A stretch of 25,193 bases of DNA from Nitrospirota bacterium (GTDB lineage: Bacteria > Nitrospinota_A > UBA7883 > JACRGQ01). Position 1 is the first letter of the stretch. The number at the start of each line of letters is the position of its first letter. The notes under the pieces were generated by a model, which had not been told where the DNA came from, searched no databases, and was given only the letters and a program-made list of their open reading frames with translations. The DNA lies in contig JAJRYD010000015.1 of the NCBI GenBank assembly GCA_024275955.1, positions 1 to 25,193 on the forward strand. The letters run 5' to 3'. This document shows positions 15,565 to 22,693 of the stretch, one piece after another. A program made the position numbers and the translations under genes.

Positions 15565-17001
15565 TTAACCTATCATTATCGGCTCTTCCGCGAACTGATA
15601 GTGCGCTTCACGTTTACCTGTGGCAACTACCATCGCTACGGTCAAAGGGCCGAGCCTTCCCATAATCATTAGCAACGTGATAATTATCTTTCCGTAGTCG
15701 CTTAGCAATGGGGTAATGCCTATCGAAAGGCCGACTGTTCCAAAAGCGGAAACCGCCTCGAAAAGAACGGAGAGGAAATATCCTCTTTCGTTTATATGTA
15801 TAGGGTTCAGCTGAGATTCCGTAATCAGCAAAAGGAAGATTGAGACTACAAGAACAATTATTGATATAAACACGATGGAAACCGCCCGGGATATCGTATG
15901 CTCAGGAATAGACCTGTTCATAATATCTGTCTTTTCTCTTCCTCTAATTCTAGAGAGTCCCATCCCTATAATTACGGCGAGCGTGGTAACTTTTATTCCA
16001 CCTGCTGTAGATACCGGCGCGCCGCCTATAAACATAAGAATTATAAATATATAAAGGCTTACATCGCTAAAGCTGGAAATATCGACAGTCGAAAAACCGG
16101 CGGTGCGGGAAGAGGCGGCATGAAAAACCGAGCTGACTATCTGCTCTTCTATCGGCATTCCAGAGTGAGCGTTGCCTTCTTCAAAAATAAGAATAAACAA
16201 AGAGCTGACAGCGATAGACAAAAAGGTATATATCATAATTACCTTAATCTGCAGTGACCATCTCCATCTATTCTCTGCCCTCTTTTTTTTACTTAAAAAC
16301 ACCAGCTTGAGCCTGTCAAAAAGCTCGCCGATAGTTAGAAAACCGATACCGCCGGCGACAAGAAGAACCACGAATAAAATACTGGAGGGGATATCTTTAT
16401 CAAAGCCTATAAGGCCGTCAGCAAATGTAGATATACCTGCATTGCAAAATGCTGAAACAGCGTGGAATGCTCCATGAAAAAGCGCGCTTCCAAAGCCGAG
16501 CTCCGGCCACCATAAATAGGCGAACAATAACGCTCCGGAAACTTCAAAAGCCAACAGGTATATAACTATCCTCTTTACAAGCCTGTTGATATTAACTCTT
16601 TGAGAGGCTGTGAAGGTATCGTGGATTATTGAGGAATTTTTCATAGAAACAGACTCCCCAAGCATAAGGAGAAACAGCGAAGATACCGTTATTATCCCTA
16701 TCGCCCCAAGTTCCATCAGGATCATTATCACAGCTTGCCCAAAGCCGGTAAACACTTCCGCGACATTGATGGTTAAAAGACCTGTTACACAGGTTGCCGA
16801 TGTGGCGGTAAACAGAGCATCTATGAGCGATAGAGGTTGCTTATGTGAAACAGGAAGCATTAGCAACAAGGTGCCGGCAAGGATGATTACTGAAAACATC
16901 AATACCGTGTAGTGCGCCACAGTAAGATGCTCTTTAAAAGTGCCGGCACTCTTTTTAACAGCCTGCGCGGCCCCTTTTTTACCTGTACTAACTGACAACA
17001 T
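15565..17001 (-). CDS. ktrB: KtrB-type potassium uptake channel subunit (TrkH/KtrB family)
   Basis: 478 residues from the ATG at 17001, where GGGG lies nine bases upstream; a longer frame from a GTG at 17067 lacks such a site and adds an atypical tail. Four membrane-pore-membrane repeats are recognisable, each with a selectivity-filter loop: TSATCVTGL, AFCNAGIST, SSRTAGFST and AFGTVGLSIG, with the key glycine conserved in all four. The first pore region is close to KtrB (TLLLMLPVSHKQPLSLIDAL). These proteins carry K+ (with Na+ dependence in Ktr systems) and need a cytoplasmic RCK partner, KtrA or TrkA, to gate them. No such gene is in the window. It lies leftward of, and possibly cotranscribed with, the DUF2231 gene, though two hairpins separate them. 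Confidence 0.9.
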   Translation of the reverse strand: MLSVSTGKKGAAQAVKKSAGTFKEHLTVAHYTVLMFSVIILAGTLLLMLPVSHKQPLSLIDALFTATSATCVTGLLTINVAEVFTGFGQAVIMILMELGAIGIITVSSLFLLMLGESVSMKNSSIIHDTFTASQRVNINRLVKRIVIYLLAFEVSGALLFAYLWWPELGFGSALFHGAFHAVSAFCNAGISTFADGLIGFDKDIPSSILFVVLLVAGGIGFLTIGELFDRLKLVFLSKKKRAENRWRWSLQIKVIMIYTFLSIAVSSLFILIFEEGNAHSGMPIEEQIVSSVFHAASSRTAGFSTVDISSFSDVSLYIFIILMFIGGAPVSTAGGIKVTTLAVIIGMGLSRIRGREKTDIMNRSIPEHTISRAVSIVFISIIVLVVSIFLLLITESQLNPIHINERGYFLSVLFEAVSAFGTVGLSIGITPLLSDYGKIIITLLMIMGRLGPLTVAMVVATGKREAHYQFAEEPIMIG

Positions 17002-17116
17002 TAGCTTTTTCCCCACGCACGGTACGGTAAGCAGTTTTACCGCTTTTGCATTGAAACAGTATACCACTACCGCAAAAGAGACAGCCTAGACAATCGCGCA
17101 GGCCGGCAAATTATTC

Positions 17117-17171
17117 GGGCGGAACCCTGTAAAGGGTCCCGCCCTTGGAGGGAGCCTCCTTTTAAAGGAGA
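17117..17171 (-). terminator. Two stable hairpins downstream of the DUF2231 gene
   Basis: Hairpin one pairs GGGCGG (17117-17122) with CCGCCC (17139-17144) and, inside one mismatch, ACCC with GGGT. Hairpin two is the near-palindrome CTCCTTTTAAAGGAG (17157-17171). They follow the stop codon at 17180 in the direction of transcription. There is no U tract, so this could be a Rho-assisted terminator, an RNA stabiliser or a repeat. Confidence 0.4.
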
Positions 17172-17179
17172 GGAGCGTT

Positions 17180-17677
17180 TTAATCGTCGTCGTCATCTTT
17201 CAAAAAACCGCCGGAAGATATACCGCCGCCCATTGCGTCGGGGGTAGAATAGGCGCTTCCGGCGTTATGTTTATAAACAAGCTCGGCACCGGCATGGCCT
17301 GCCTGCATAGCAAGGCCGGCCACCAAAAAAGCAGAGGCAACAGCGCCGCCTTTAAGCGGTAAATTGTTCTTAAACATTATTAAGCCCGCAAGCAGTAGAG
17401 GAAGTATGGTAGCCCATGTAAAAACCTCGGCCGCTTCTTCGTGTTCCTCGAATGCCTGCTTGGTGACGATTTTTTCTACCCTTTCCTCTTCGTTCTCACC
17501 AGCCTCACCGGCAATAAATGAAGAGACTGTCAGAAACAGGCAAAGAGAAAATATAATCGCCCATACCTTACGGTGATTCTCTGTCTTTTTGCTAAGCACT
17601 ATCGCTGTTATCATTGCAAGCGGGATAATAATGGCCAAAACTATAGGAAAGTGAACAAGCATCGGATGTAACGGCAT
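17180..17677 (-). CDS. DUF2231-like integral membrane protein
   Basis: 165 residues with four predicted membrane helices (~6-28, ~38-57, ~88-104, ~112-128). The opening MPLHPMLVHFPIVLAI is the hallmark of DUF2231-type proteins, in which histidines (H4, H9) near the first helix are conserved; another histidine pair lies in GHAGAELVYKHNAG. Those residues suggest haem or metal binding, not shown here. The C-terminus ends in an acidic run KDDDDD. Function is unknown for the family. It is transcribed divergently from the membrane-anchored regulator at 17816, sharing a 138-bp intergenic region, which makes that regulator a plausible controller. Confidence 0.75.
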   Translation of the reverse strand: MPLHPMLVHFPIVLAIIIPLAMITAIVLSKKTENHRKVWAIIFSLCLFLTVSSFIAGEAGENEEERVEKIVTKQAFEEHEEAAEVFTWATILPLLLAGLIMFKNNLPLKGGAVASAFLVAGLAMQAGHAGAELVYKHNAGSAYSTPDAMGGGISSGGFLKDDDDD

Positions 17678-17771
17678 TTCTTCTCCTTAAAAATGGTTTT
17701 AGACTGAAACAGACAGCCCTTTTATTGATAAGATAAGGCGGTAAGAGGTATCGCGCCATTAGGCATTAGGT

Positions 17772-17782
17772 ATACAGTGTAT
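17772..17782. promoter_or_regulatory. Palindrome in the divergent DUF2231/regulator promoter region
   Basis: ATACAGTGTAT is a perfect 11-base palindrome about 34 bp before the regulator's ATG, preceded by two tandem CATTAGG copies. A TATAAG -10-like hexamer follows downstream. It could be an operator controlling one or both divergent genes. Visual evidence only. Confidence 0.35.
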
Positions 17783-17815
17783 TTGCTTAATTTATAAGAG
17801 GTTACAGAATCAACT

Positions 17816-18343
17816 ATGTCAAAAGACAAGCTGGCTACCGGCTTTTTGGTAGCTATATCTATCATTAGCTTTATTGATATTTTTGAAGATCTTGTTCACG
17901 GCAAAACGCTCGATTACCTCGCCGTTGAGGGAAGCATTTTTTTAATCGCCATTTTAGGCACGTTTCTGATAGTGAGGGAAAATATCACAGTGAGGAAACA
18001 GAATGTAAAACTGCAAACCGACCTAGATAAATCCCGGGCAGACCTTTTAATCTGGAAAGAGGATTCGGAGAAACTTCTGGCAGGGCTTGGTGAAGCGATA
18101 GACAAGCAGATGTCCCGCTGGGAACTTACTCCGGCAGAAAAAGAGGTGGGACTGCTTTTGCTCAAAGGCTTTAGCTTTAAGGAGATTGCCGATTACAGGG
18201 ATACCACCGAAAGAACGGCACGGCAGCAATCTTTGGAAATCTATAAAAAATCGGCCCTTGCTGGTAGGGCAGAGTTTTCCGGCTTTTTCCTAGAAGACCT
18301 TCTTATTCCAGTTAAAGAGACCGAAAAAAATAATCTAATCTAG
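17816..18343 (+). CDS. Membrane-anchored LuxR-type helix-turn-helix regulator
   Basis: 175 residues. Two membrane helices (~8-27 and ~35-54) are followed by a coiled-coil-like linker (RKQNVKLQTDLDKSRADLLI) and a C-terminal winged/LuxR-type HTH at ~103-150: LTPAEKEVGLLLLKGFSFKE, then IADYRDTTERTARQQSLEIY. The LTPAE...LLLKGFS.KEIA pattern is the LuxR/GerE signature. There is no receiver or autoinducer domain, so signal input probably comes through the membrane part. Similar small membrane-tethered LuxR proteins occur in many proteobacteria without a known function. It starts with a GAGGTT-like site upstream and diverges from the DUF2231 gene. Regulation of that neighbour or of itself is inference. 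Confidence 0.8.
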   Translation: MSKDKLATGFLVAISIISFIDIFEDLVHGKTLDYLAVEGSIFLIAILGTFLIVRENITVRKQNVKLQTDLDKSRADLLIWKEDSEKLLAGLGEAIDKQMSRWELTPAEKEVGLLLLKGFSFKEIADYRDTTERTARQQSLEIYKKSALAGRAEFSGFFLEDLLIPVKETEKNNLI

Positions 18344-18397
18344 ACCGCGCTCCGCTCTGGAGAAGCTCCACTCTTCTTCAATCCAACAACTCCTTTA

Positions 18398-18526
18398 GGG
18401 AACTGTTTCCGAAAAAGTTTGTAGCGTTTAAAGAAAAGGCTCATCTTTTAATCTTTTTAAAATAGATGCTTTAGCGGTTAGCAATTTCAAACAAAATCAA
18501 ACTTATAAGATTTGGCGATAGTTCTC
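18398..18526 (+). mobile_element. MITE family 1, copy 6 (variant B)
   Basis: 129 bp from GGGAACTGTTTCCGAAAAAG to GATTTGGCGATAGTTCTC. The interior matches variant B (GGCTCATCTTTTAATC; AAATCAAACTTATAAG). Flanks TTTAG and CTTAG at the two ends may be a 5-bp target duplication with one change. The rest of 18344-18666 shows no gene. Confidence 0.75.
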
Positions 18527-18666
18527 TTAGCTACTTAAACTACCGCATGCCTCCCGCGTTTTAGGCGCACTCTCTTTTTTAGCTCTGCCTTTAGCTTCGC
18601 TCGCAAAAACCTGCTTCTATTGAAAAGCCGGTGTAATTCGTTTTGGCATGCTGGCGTATCTTTAGC

Positions 18667-19053
18667 CTACACCGGCGGCTTAAGCAAATGCTTTTTGTCG
18701 CTGTAGTTGAGAAAAACAGATACGATTAACGCAAAAGCGAAAGATATTGCCGTCAGCCAATCGAGCAGGGCCGAGCTTATGTCGAGGCCTGTCATGCTGT
18801 CGGCAAGGTACTTTATGTAGGACGACGGCATATCGTAAACGCCGAGCTTTTCCTTTATCACCCAATGGGCGTGCGTGCAGGGACAGTAGCCAAGCCCGTA
18901 CCATGCGCCCAAAACCGTCCACGAAAAACCTGTGAGAAGTAGTACGCAAAGGTTCGCTCTTCTTGTAGCTTTCCATGCCCAGCCGAATAGGTTGAAAAAT
19001 ATAAGCGCGAGATGAAAGATGAGCAGAAGCTTATCGGCTATTAAAAGGAGCAT
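18667..19053 (-). CDS. DUF2784 small membrane protein
   Basis: 128 residues from the ATG at 19053, giving MLLLIADKLLLIFHLALIFF, the usual DUF2784 start. Three to four membrane helices are seen. The family landmarks are the FHLALIFFNLFGWAW first-helix motif and the WYGLGYCPCTHAHWVIKEKLG segment with two closely spaced cysteines and histidines. Function is unknown. The HNH endonuclease stop codon (19066) lies 12 bp before this start, with no clear ribosome binding site, so the two may be cotranscribed or the endonuclease may have inserted just upstream and displaced the original promoter. Confidence 0.8.
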   Translation of the reverse strand: MLLLIADKLLLIFHLALIFFNLFGWAWKATRRANLCVLLLTGFSWTVLGAWYGLGYCPCTHAHWVIKEKLGVYDMPSSYIKYLADSMTGLDISSALLDWLTAISFAFALIVSVFLNYSDKKHLLKPPV

Positions 19054-19065
19054 AGTAATCAAATA

Positions 19066-19734
19066 TCATAACAAATCATTTTTACCTATATTGCATTTTG
19101 AACAAAGGGTTTGGAGATTTTCGGGAACTGTTTCCCCTCCTTTTGACCAAGGTTTAATGTGATCCGCATGAAGGAGAGTCGTTGGGTCTTTTGATGGGCT
19201 TGCACCACACATTTGGCAAATACAACTGTCCTTAATTAAAGTCTTTGCCCTTAACCGCCAGTTGATTCTTCTTGGCGTTCTTTTGGTTCCCTTTGAAGGC
19301 GAATTAGGTTTTTCGATTTCGTCTGGCAAGTGTCCAGATTCAACAAACCTACTGAATTCCAAAAGGGCATTATTCCAAGAACTGAAACGATTGTCATAAG
19401 TTTTCGCTGTGAACTGGGATGGATTTTGGTTCATGTCTTGGTAAACCGGCTGCCTGCCCAATTTCATCCATACATCAGCTATATTTTCCAGCAAGGATTC
19501 AATAGGATTATTTATCTGTCTTTGGGAACTTTCCAGCTCGGCTATTTCCAGTGCTTTATACCATAAACCAAATCTTCGACGTATTGTTGTACCTGAAAAT
19601 TCACCGTTAGCTTCGTAGTCATCCCCTGTCAATGAACTCTTACCGATTTCCGAGGCAACACGTTTCATGTCCTTTATTAGTTCTTCGTCACTTATATTTC
19701 TCTTGTTCAACTTTACTTTGAAATTTTCCCCCAT
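19066..19734 (-). CDS. HNH endonuclease with homing-endonuclease-associated repeats
   Basis: 222 residues from the ATG at 19734 (MGENFKVKLN); the frame is open further upstream, but that part runs into a hairpin-rich region and has no family resemblance. Two copies of the ~50-residue homing-endonuclease-associated repeat are visible: residues ~14-66 (EELIKDMKRVASEIGKSSLT ... RRRFGLWYKALE) and ~75-125 (SLLENIADVWMKLGRQPVYQ ... YDNRFSSWNNALLEF). The HNH nuclease at ~170-222 has CQMC, the catalytic HADHI, KPWSKGGETVPENLQTLC and CSKC, so two Cys pairs frame the metal fold. Such repeats are thought to bind DNA and the protein is probably a free-standing homing or site-specific endonuclease. It sits immediately downstream of tmRNA, and a decayed relative lies on the other side. 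Confidence 0.85.
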   Translation of the reverse strand: MGENFKVKLNKRNISDEELIKDMKRVASEIGKSSLTGDDYEANGEFSGTTIRRRFGLWYKALEIAELESSQRQINNPIESLLENIADVWMKLGRQPVYQDMNQNPSQFTAKTYDNRFSSWNNALLEFSRFVESGHLPDEIEKPNSPSKGTKRTPRRINWRLRAKTLIKDSCICQMCGASPSKDPTTLLHADHIKPWSKGGETVPENLQTLCSKCNIGKNDLL

Positions 19735-19851
19735 GAGTCCAAGTGTATTGCACACATGCCTAGGGCACAAGTTTGGACCCATGCGGGAGTCGCCTACTAC
19801 AGACGTCCTGCCTGTAGTGCGCTCCTTCCTCAGTCGCGCCGTTCGTATCGT

Positions 19852-20026
19852 TTCGACTCCCCTCGCCAATCCAGAATATTTTCTGCGTATTCACAACGTC
19901 AGGCCAGAAGAACAACCTGAATGTGAAGGGAGCCTGCATCTGGCAGGTGACCGAACATGAAGGGCAGTTCGACGAAGCCTGACTAAGTGAATAGACGCAG
20001 AAATGGTGGAGGCGAGGGGAGTCGAA
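19852..20026. repeat. Inverted partial copy of the tmRNA 3' end
   Basis: The plus-strand segment from 19852 starts with TTCGACTCCCCTCGCC, identical over 16 nt to the tmRNA 3' region on the minus strand (20011-20026). Farther out the two arms still share TTCTGCG, ATTCAC and GTCAGGC in the same order (to 19904 and back to 19977). The arms are about 50 bp long and 72 bp apart, so a transcript reading through would form a long imperfect hairpin. It may be a remnant of recombination at the tmRNA gene. Confidence 0.6.
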
Positions 20027-20362
20027 CCCCTGTCCGAAAAAGGTCATCCGGTGGGACTACATGCTTAGTCTTTCATTAAATTCTCGCGGACATCGTGCCG
20101 AAAGACAGGTCGTCTCATCCGCCAGCAACAAAAGTTTCGCTTACCGCACCGTTGCCAAACGGCAAGCTATCCCGGATTTGTATAACATCCTAACGAGACG
20201 CCCCGAGAAGGCTTCACGCAGGACGAAGCCGTCTTAAATTAAGCGGCTAAAGCGTAATCGTAATTGTCGCCAATTATGATTGGTTCCACTTTTTTACGTG
20301 GTGTGGACCCTCGGCATGCCCCGAGCCAGAATCGTCAATCCCGTCGAAACCGTTACGCCCCC
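20004..20362 (-). ncRNA. ssrA: tmRNA (transfer-messenger RNA)
   Basis: 359 nt. The 5' end GGGGGCG (at 20362) pairs with CGCCTCC near the 3' end (one G-U), followed by the discriminator A and an encoded CCA (20004-20006). The T-arm is AGGGG-TTCGACT-CCCCT. The tag frame (stop TAA at 20239-20241, resume codon GGC at 20269-20271) encodes GDNYDYALAA, with the ALAA ending recognised by proteases. tmRNA rescues stalled ribosomes with SmpB, whose gene is not in the window. The 3' end of ssrA is a well-known integration site for mobile DNA. The leader toward the DUF302 gene is AT-rich and probably holds divergent promoters. Confidence 0.95.
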
Positions 20363-20438
20363 GGTTTCTTTGGCTCTATAATGATAATATGATACCAAGT
20401 GGCGAATAAGTCAACCTTAAGTAGGAGGAGGAAGTTTA

Positions 20439-20834
20439 ATGGAAACAACAAAATTCGGCATAAGACGAAAAGTAGATATGACACCGGATGAAGCAGAAAC
20501 CAAAGTACGGGCGACCCTTATGGAACAGGGGTTCGGGATACTGACAGAAATAAATGTGCAGGCTATCATGAAAGAAAAAATGGATTTAGAGATAAAACCG
20601 TACAAAATCCTCGGCGCGTGCAACCCGGGCTACGCCAGCAAAGTTATCGAATCCGAGCCGGAGGTAGGGCTTTTGATGCCGTGCAACGTAATAGTCTATA
20701 CCGATAAAAATGGCGACACAATAGTATCGATGATGGACCCTGTCTCTGTAATGGGGATGGTAGATAACGCAGATGTGGCGGCTGTCGCTAACGAAGTAAA
20801 GGTAAAGCTGACTGCCGCACTGGAAGCAGTTTAG
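20439..20834 (+). CDS. DUF302-family protein
   Basis: 131 residues with a strong AGGAGGAGG site seven bases before the ATG. The DUF302 fold is recognisable through DEAETKVRATLMEQGFGILTE, then ILGACNPGYASKVIESEPEV, GLLMPCNVIVYTD and the closing MMDPVSVMGMVDN. No signal peptide or membrane helix is seen, so it is probably cytoplasmic. The family is widespread, often near redox or oxidase genes, with no established reaction; the conserved cysteines (C in LGACNPG and MPCNV) could bind metal or act in redox. It is transcribed divergently from tmRNA with a 76-bp gap and ends at a candidate hairpin terminator at 20967. Confidence 0.9.
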   Translation: METTKFGIRRKVDMTPDEAETKVRATLMEQGFGILTEINVQAIMKEKMDLEIKPYKILGACNPGYASKVIESEPEVGLLMPCNVIVYTDKNGDTIVSMMDPVSVMGMVDNADVAAVANEVKVKLTAALEAV

Positions 20835-20966
20835 CCAGATAAGGGGGTGGAGCCGCTAGTCGCCACGCGGTGGATATGGGTTTGGTAGGATAACCGTTCT
20901 CGCCGGTGCAAAGGAAAATCAGAGCAGGGGAGCCAATTAGTGCTATCAACTACACTAAACGGGTGA

Positions 20967-20996
20967 GAGAGGCTCCCTGAGGAGCTTCTCGCTTTT
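20967..20996 (+). terminator. Candidate terminator after the DUF302 gene
   Basis: GAGAGGCTCC (20967-20976) and GGAGCTTCTC (20981-20990) form a 10-bp stem with one G-U pair and a CTGA loop, followed by GCTTTT. It lies 132 bp beyond the stop codon, so the transcript would have a long structured 3' region. The T run is short. Confidence 0.5.
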
Positions 20997-21027
20997 ACGG
21001 TAGTAGCCTGCGCAGGGCGGTTTACAT

Positions 21028-21869
21028 TCATTCACTTATCAAAGGCGTTGCCCTTTCGCCGAGGTTGTACTTGCTACATTTTGCTTGAAGATTTTCTTTG
21101 ATTGTCTCACCGCCACGAGATTAAGGAATAATGTGGTCAACATGCAATTCAACGCATGGTGAATTTATTGGACTTTTTCCAGATGACCTACACCTAAACC
21201 CATCTCTAAGGGGACTGTTTCCAAAAGAGTTTTTTTGAGCATTTTAAGGGGAAGTTCATTTTCTAACTTTTTAAAAATAGAGTCTTTAGAGATTGGTAAT
21301 TTATAAAAAAATCAAATTTATCTCATTCGGCAACAGCCCCCTAAGAAGAATCGAAAAGCGCAACCTATTAGATACTTCTCTTTTTGTTCTCTTTGTAGCA
21401 GTTACGTTTTCCTTCCAACTGAAAGATGCCGCTTTTGGGGAGCTACGCACCTCTTGCTCATCCCCACTGCTATCCTCATTCGTATATTTTACGAATTTTT
21501 TTAAGGTTTTTCGCCAAGAACCAAGTCTCTTAATCGTAGGTTCCAGCGGAATACCTTGACAGGGGCTTTTTGAACTCCACATATTTCGGTTACCTCCCCA
21601 AGGTAATCCACACATCCTTTATATTGTTAAACAATTCTTCATCAGGGATATTCAGTTTGGAACGGCTTTCTCGGAGACCTGCTTTTTTCAACACATCAAA
21701 CCAAGATCTAAAGCGCCTCTGGAGGGTAGATGGATGATATTTTCCAAACTTTTCATAATCAGCTATCGTAACCGTCTTTCTTACGGTTTTCTTGGCAACG
21801 TTTTTTTACATCCTCGATAAGGTTTTCATCCGGGGTGTTGCGATGGTATTGATCAATTTCAAACTTCAT
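21028..21869 (-). pseudogene. Decayed HNH endonuclease with homing-endonuclease-associated repeats, split by a MITE
   Basis: Reading from an ATG at 21869 (MKFEIDQYHRNTPDENLIED), frameshifts and stops break the frame, but the pieces align in order with the intact gene at 19066-19734. A first repeat ends in YHPSTLQRRFRSWFDVLKKA. A second contains EELFNNIKDVWITLGR (then a stop), PKYVEFKKPLSRYSAGTYD and RLGSWRKTLKK. After RLRFSILL comes a 130-bp MITE with duplicated CTTAG. Past it the frame resumes exactly with RDGFRC, then VELHVDHIIP, a stop, SRGGETIKENLQAKCSKYN and a terminal TGA at 21028. So at least three lesions besides the insertion. It was probably a homing-type nuclease that has lost function. 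It is not a recent copy of the intact gene: similarity is at family level. Confidence 0.85.
21211..21340 (+). mobile_element. MITE family 1, copy 7 (variant A), inserted in the HNH pseudogene
   Basis: 130 bp from GGGACTGTTTCCAAAAGAG to CTCATTCGGCAACAGCCCC, flanked by a perfect 5-bp direct repeat CTAAG (21206-21210 and 21341-21345). Removing the element plus one CTAAG restores the endonuclease frame, so both boundaries are defined to the base. Confidence 0.93.
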
Positions 21870-21928
21870 TGTCAATCGCCCCCTGATTCCTTACGCAAAC
21901 CTGATAACACCCTCTTGACCTTTCCAGC

Positions 21929-22327
21929 CTACTCCCTAAACATCTTTAATGTAGTACAAGCTTCAATGCTGTCAAAATCGCTGTCCTTATGTAAAAGGGT
22001 AAGTCCGTTCTCAATAGATATCGCGGCGATGATGCAGTCGACGGTCTTTCTTACGGTCTTGCCCTTTTTCCTGCAAGCCCTGTAAATCTCGGTCGCTTTC
22101 AGGTAGGTCGCAATCCCTTTTGGTTTGTAAATAGGGAATTCCAGAAGGCACTCTTTCACTCTCTTGAAATCCTTATCTTCCTTTATCCCCTGAAGGATTT
22201 CCGTGAAGATTATCTCTGTAATGGAGATATCCTCTTCATCATTGATGAGCCTATGCAGGGCATGGCGCTCACGGGAGTTCGTACCCCGCAGGAAGTCGAC
22301 CCATACGCTGGTGTCGACAAGGATCAT
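21929..22327 (-). CDS. vapC: VapC toxin, PIN-domain ribonuclease
   Basis: 132 residues. PIN-domain acidic residues are in place: D5 in MILVDTSVWVDFLRG, E43 in IFTEILQG, D97 in VDCIIAA, and the D115/D117 pair in LLHKDSDFDSI. VapC toxins are Mg-dependent ribonucleases that cut tRNA or rRNA and are held inactive by VapB. The start overlaps the antitoxin stop by 4 bp (ATGA), so the two are translationally coupled. It appears complete and unmutated, unlike the pseudogene just downstream. Its RNA target cannot be read from sequence. Confidence 0.93.
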   Translation of the reverse strand: MILVDTSVWVDFLRGTNSRERHALHRLINDEEDISITEIIFTEILQGIKEDKDFKRVKECLLEFPIYKPKGIATYLKATEIYRACRKKGKTVRKTVDCIIAAISIENGLTLLHKDSDFDSIEACTTLKMFRE

Positions 22328-22524
22328 ACTCTGCTCTTCCTCATATCACCAAGTTTGCCTGTCCATTTCACCTTACCCTCGATATCAAGGAGCTTCTTGC
22401 GCTTTATTTTGCTTACGAGTTCCTTAAGGGCGTAATTTACAAGCTCTTTTTTTGTCTTCTTGCGCGTTAGCTTCATCCCCTCTTTCACCAGCTTTTCGTC
22501 AAGCTCAATATTTGTCCTTAACAT
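22324..22524 (-). CDS. vapB: VapB-type antitoxin
   Basis: 66 residues from the ATG at 22524, with GGAGG nine bases upstream; earlier in-frame starts would overlap the ribosome binding site. The N-terminal MLRTNIELDEKLVKEGMKLT is the DNA-binding ribbon-helix-helix part typical of the VapB_antitoxin family, and KKTKKELVNYALKELVSKIK continues it. The C-terminal tail (DIEGKVKWTGKLGDMRKSRV) would wrap the toxin's active site. The first gene of the pair, it is probably autorepressed through the inverted repeat at 22546-22577. Confidence 0.92.
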   Translation of the reverse strand: MLRTNIELDEKLVKEGMKLTRKKTKKELVNYALKELVSKIKRKKLLDIEGKVKWTGKLGDMRKSRV

Positions 22525-22543
22525 AGTCCCATACCTCCTCTGC

Positions 22544-22577
22544 ATTATACACAAACAATAGTGAAATTATGTGTATA
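22544..22577 (-). promoter_or_regulatory. vapBC promoter and operator
   Basis: On the minus strand a consensus TATAAT (22544-22549) precedes the vapB ribosome binding site. It is overlapped by one arm of an inverted repeat, TATACACA (22546-22553) and TGTGTATA (22570-22577), perfect over 8 bp with a 16-bp spacer, which places half-sites about 24 bp apart. VapBC complexes usually repress their own promoter by binding such repeats. Confidence 0.65.
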
Positions 22578-22654
22578 AAACAAGCGGAGAATCTAGGGTG
22601 GTTTGAAAAGCTGTATAGCCGAATAAGGTTTGAGACTCTCCACAGATTTAATTA

Positions 22655-22693
22655 TCTCGCCTAGCGAGAACTGGCTCCACGCCCCTTGCGTGG
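22655..22693 (-). terminator. Two hairpins just after anmK
   Basis: CCACGC (22677-22682) pairs with GCGTGG (22688-22693), adjoining the anmK stop codon, and TCTCGC (22655-22660) pairs with GCGAGA (22664-22669). Neither is followed by a clear U tract. They may end the anmK transcript or insulate vapBC. Confidence 0.35.

Noticed and set aside
17757-17771. Sigma-54 promoter before the LuxR-type gene
   Set aside because: The GG and GC elements are spaced 14 bp apart instead of 10.
19735-19869. Longer HNH endonuclease starting at 19869
   Set aside because: The extra residues come from the hairpin-rich inverted copy of the tmRNA end and resemble no endonuclease; homologous repeats start shortly after the ATG at 19734.
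19852-20026. Classical attL/attR pair of an integrated island at ssrA
   Set aside because: The two copies are inverted, not direct, only 72 bp apart, and there is no integrase gene in the window.
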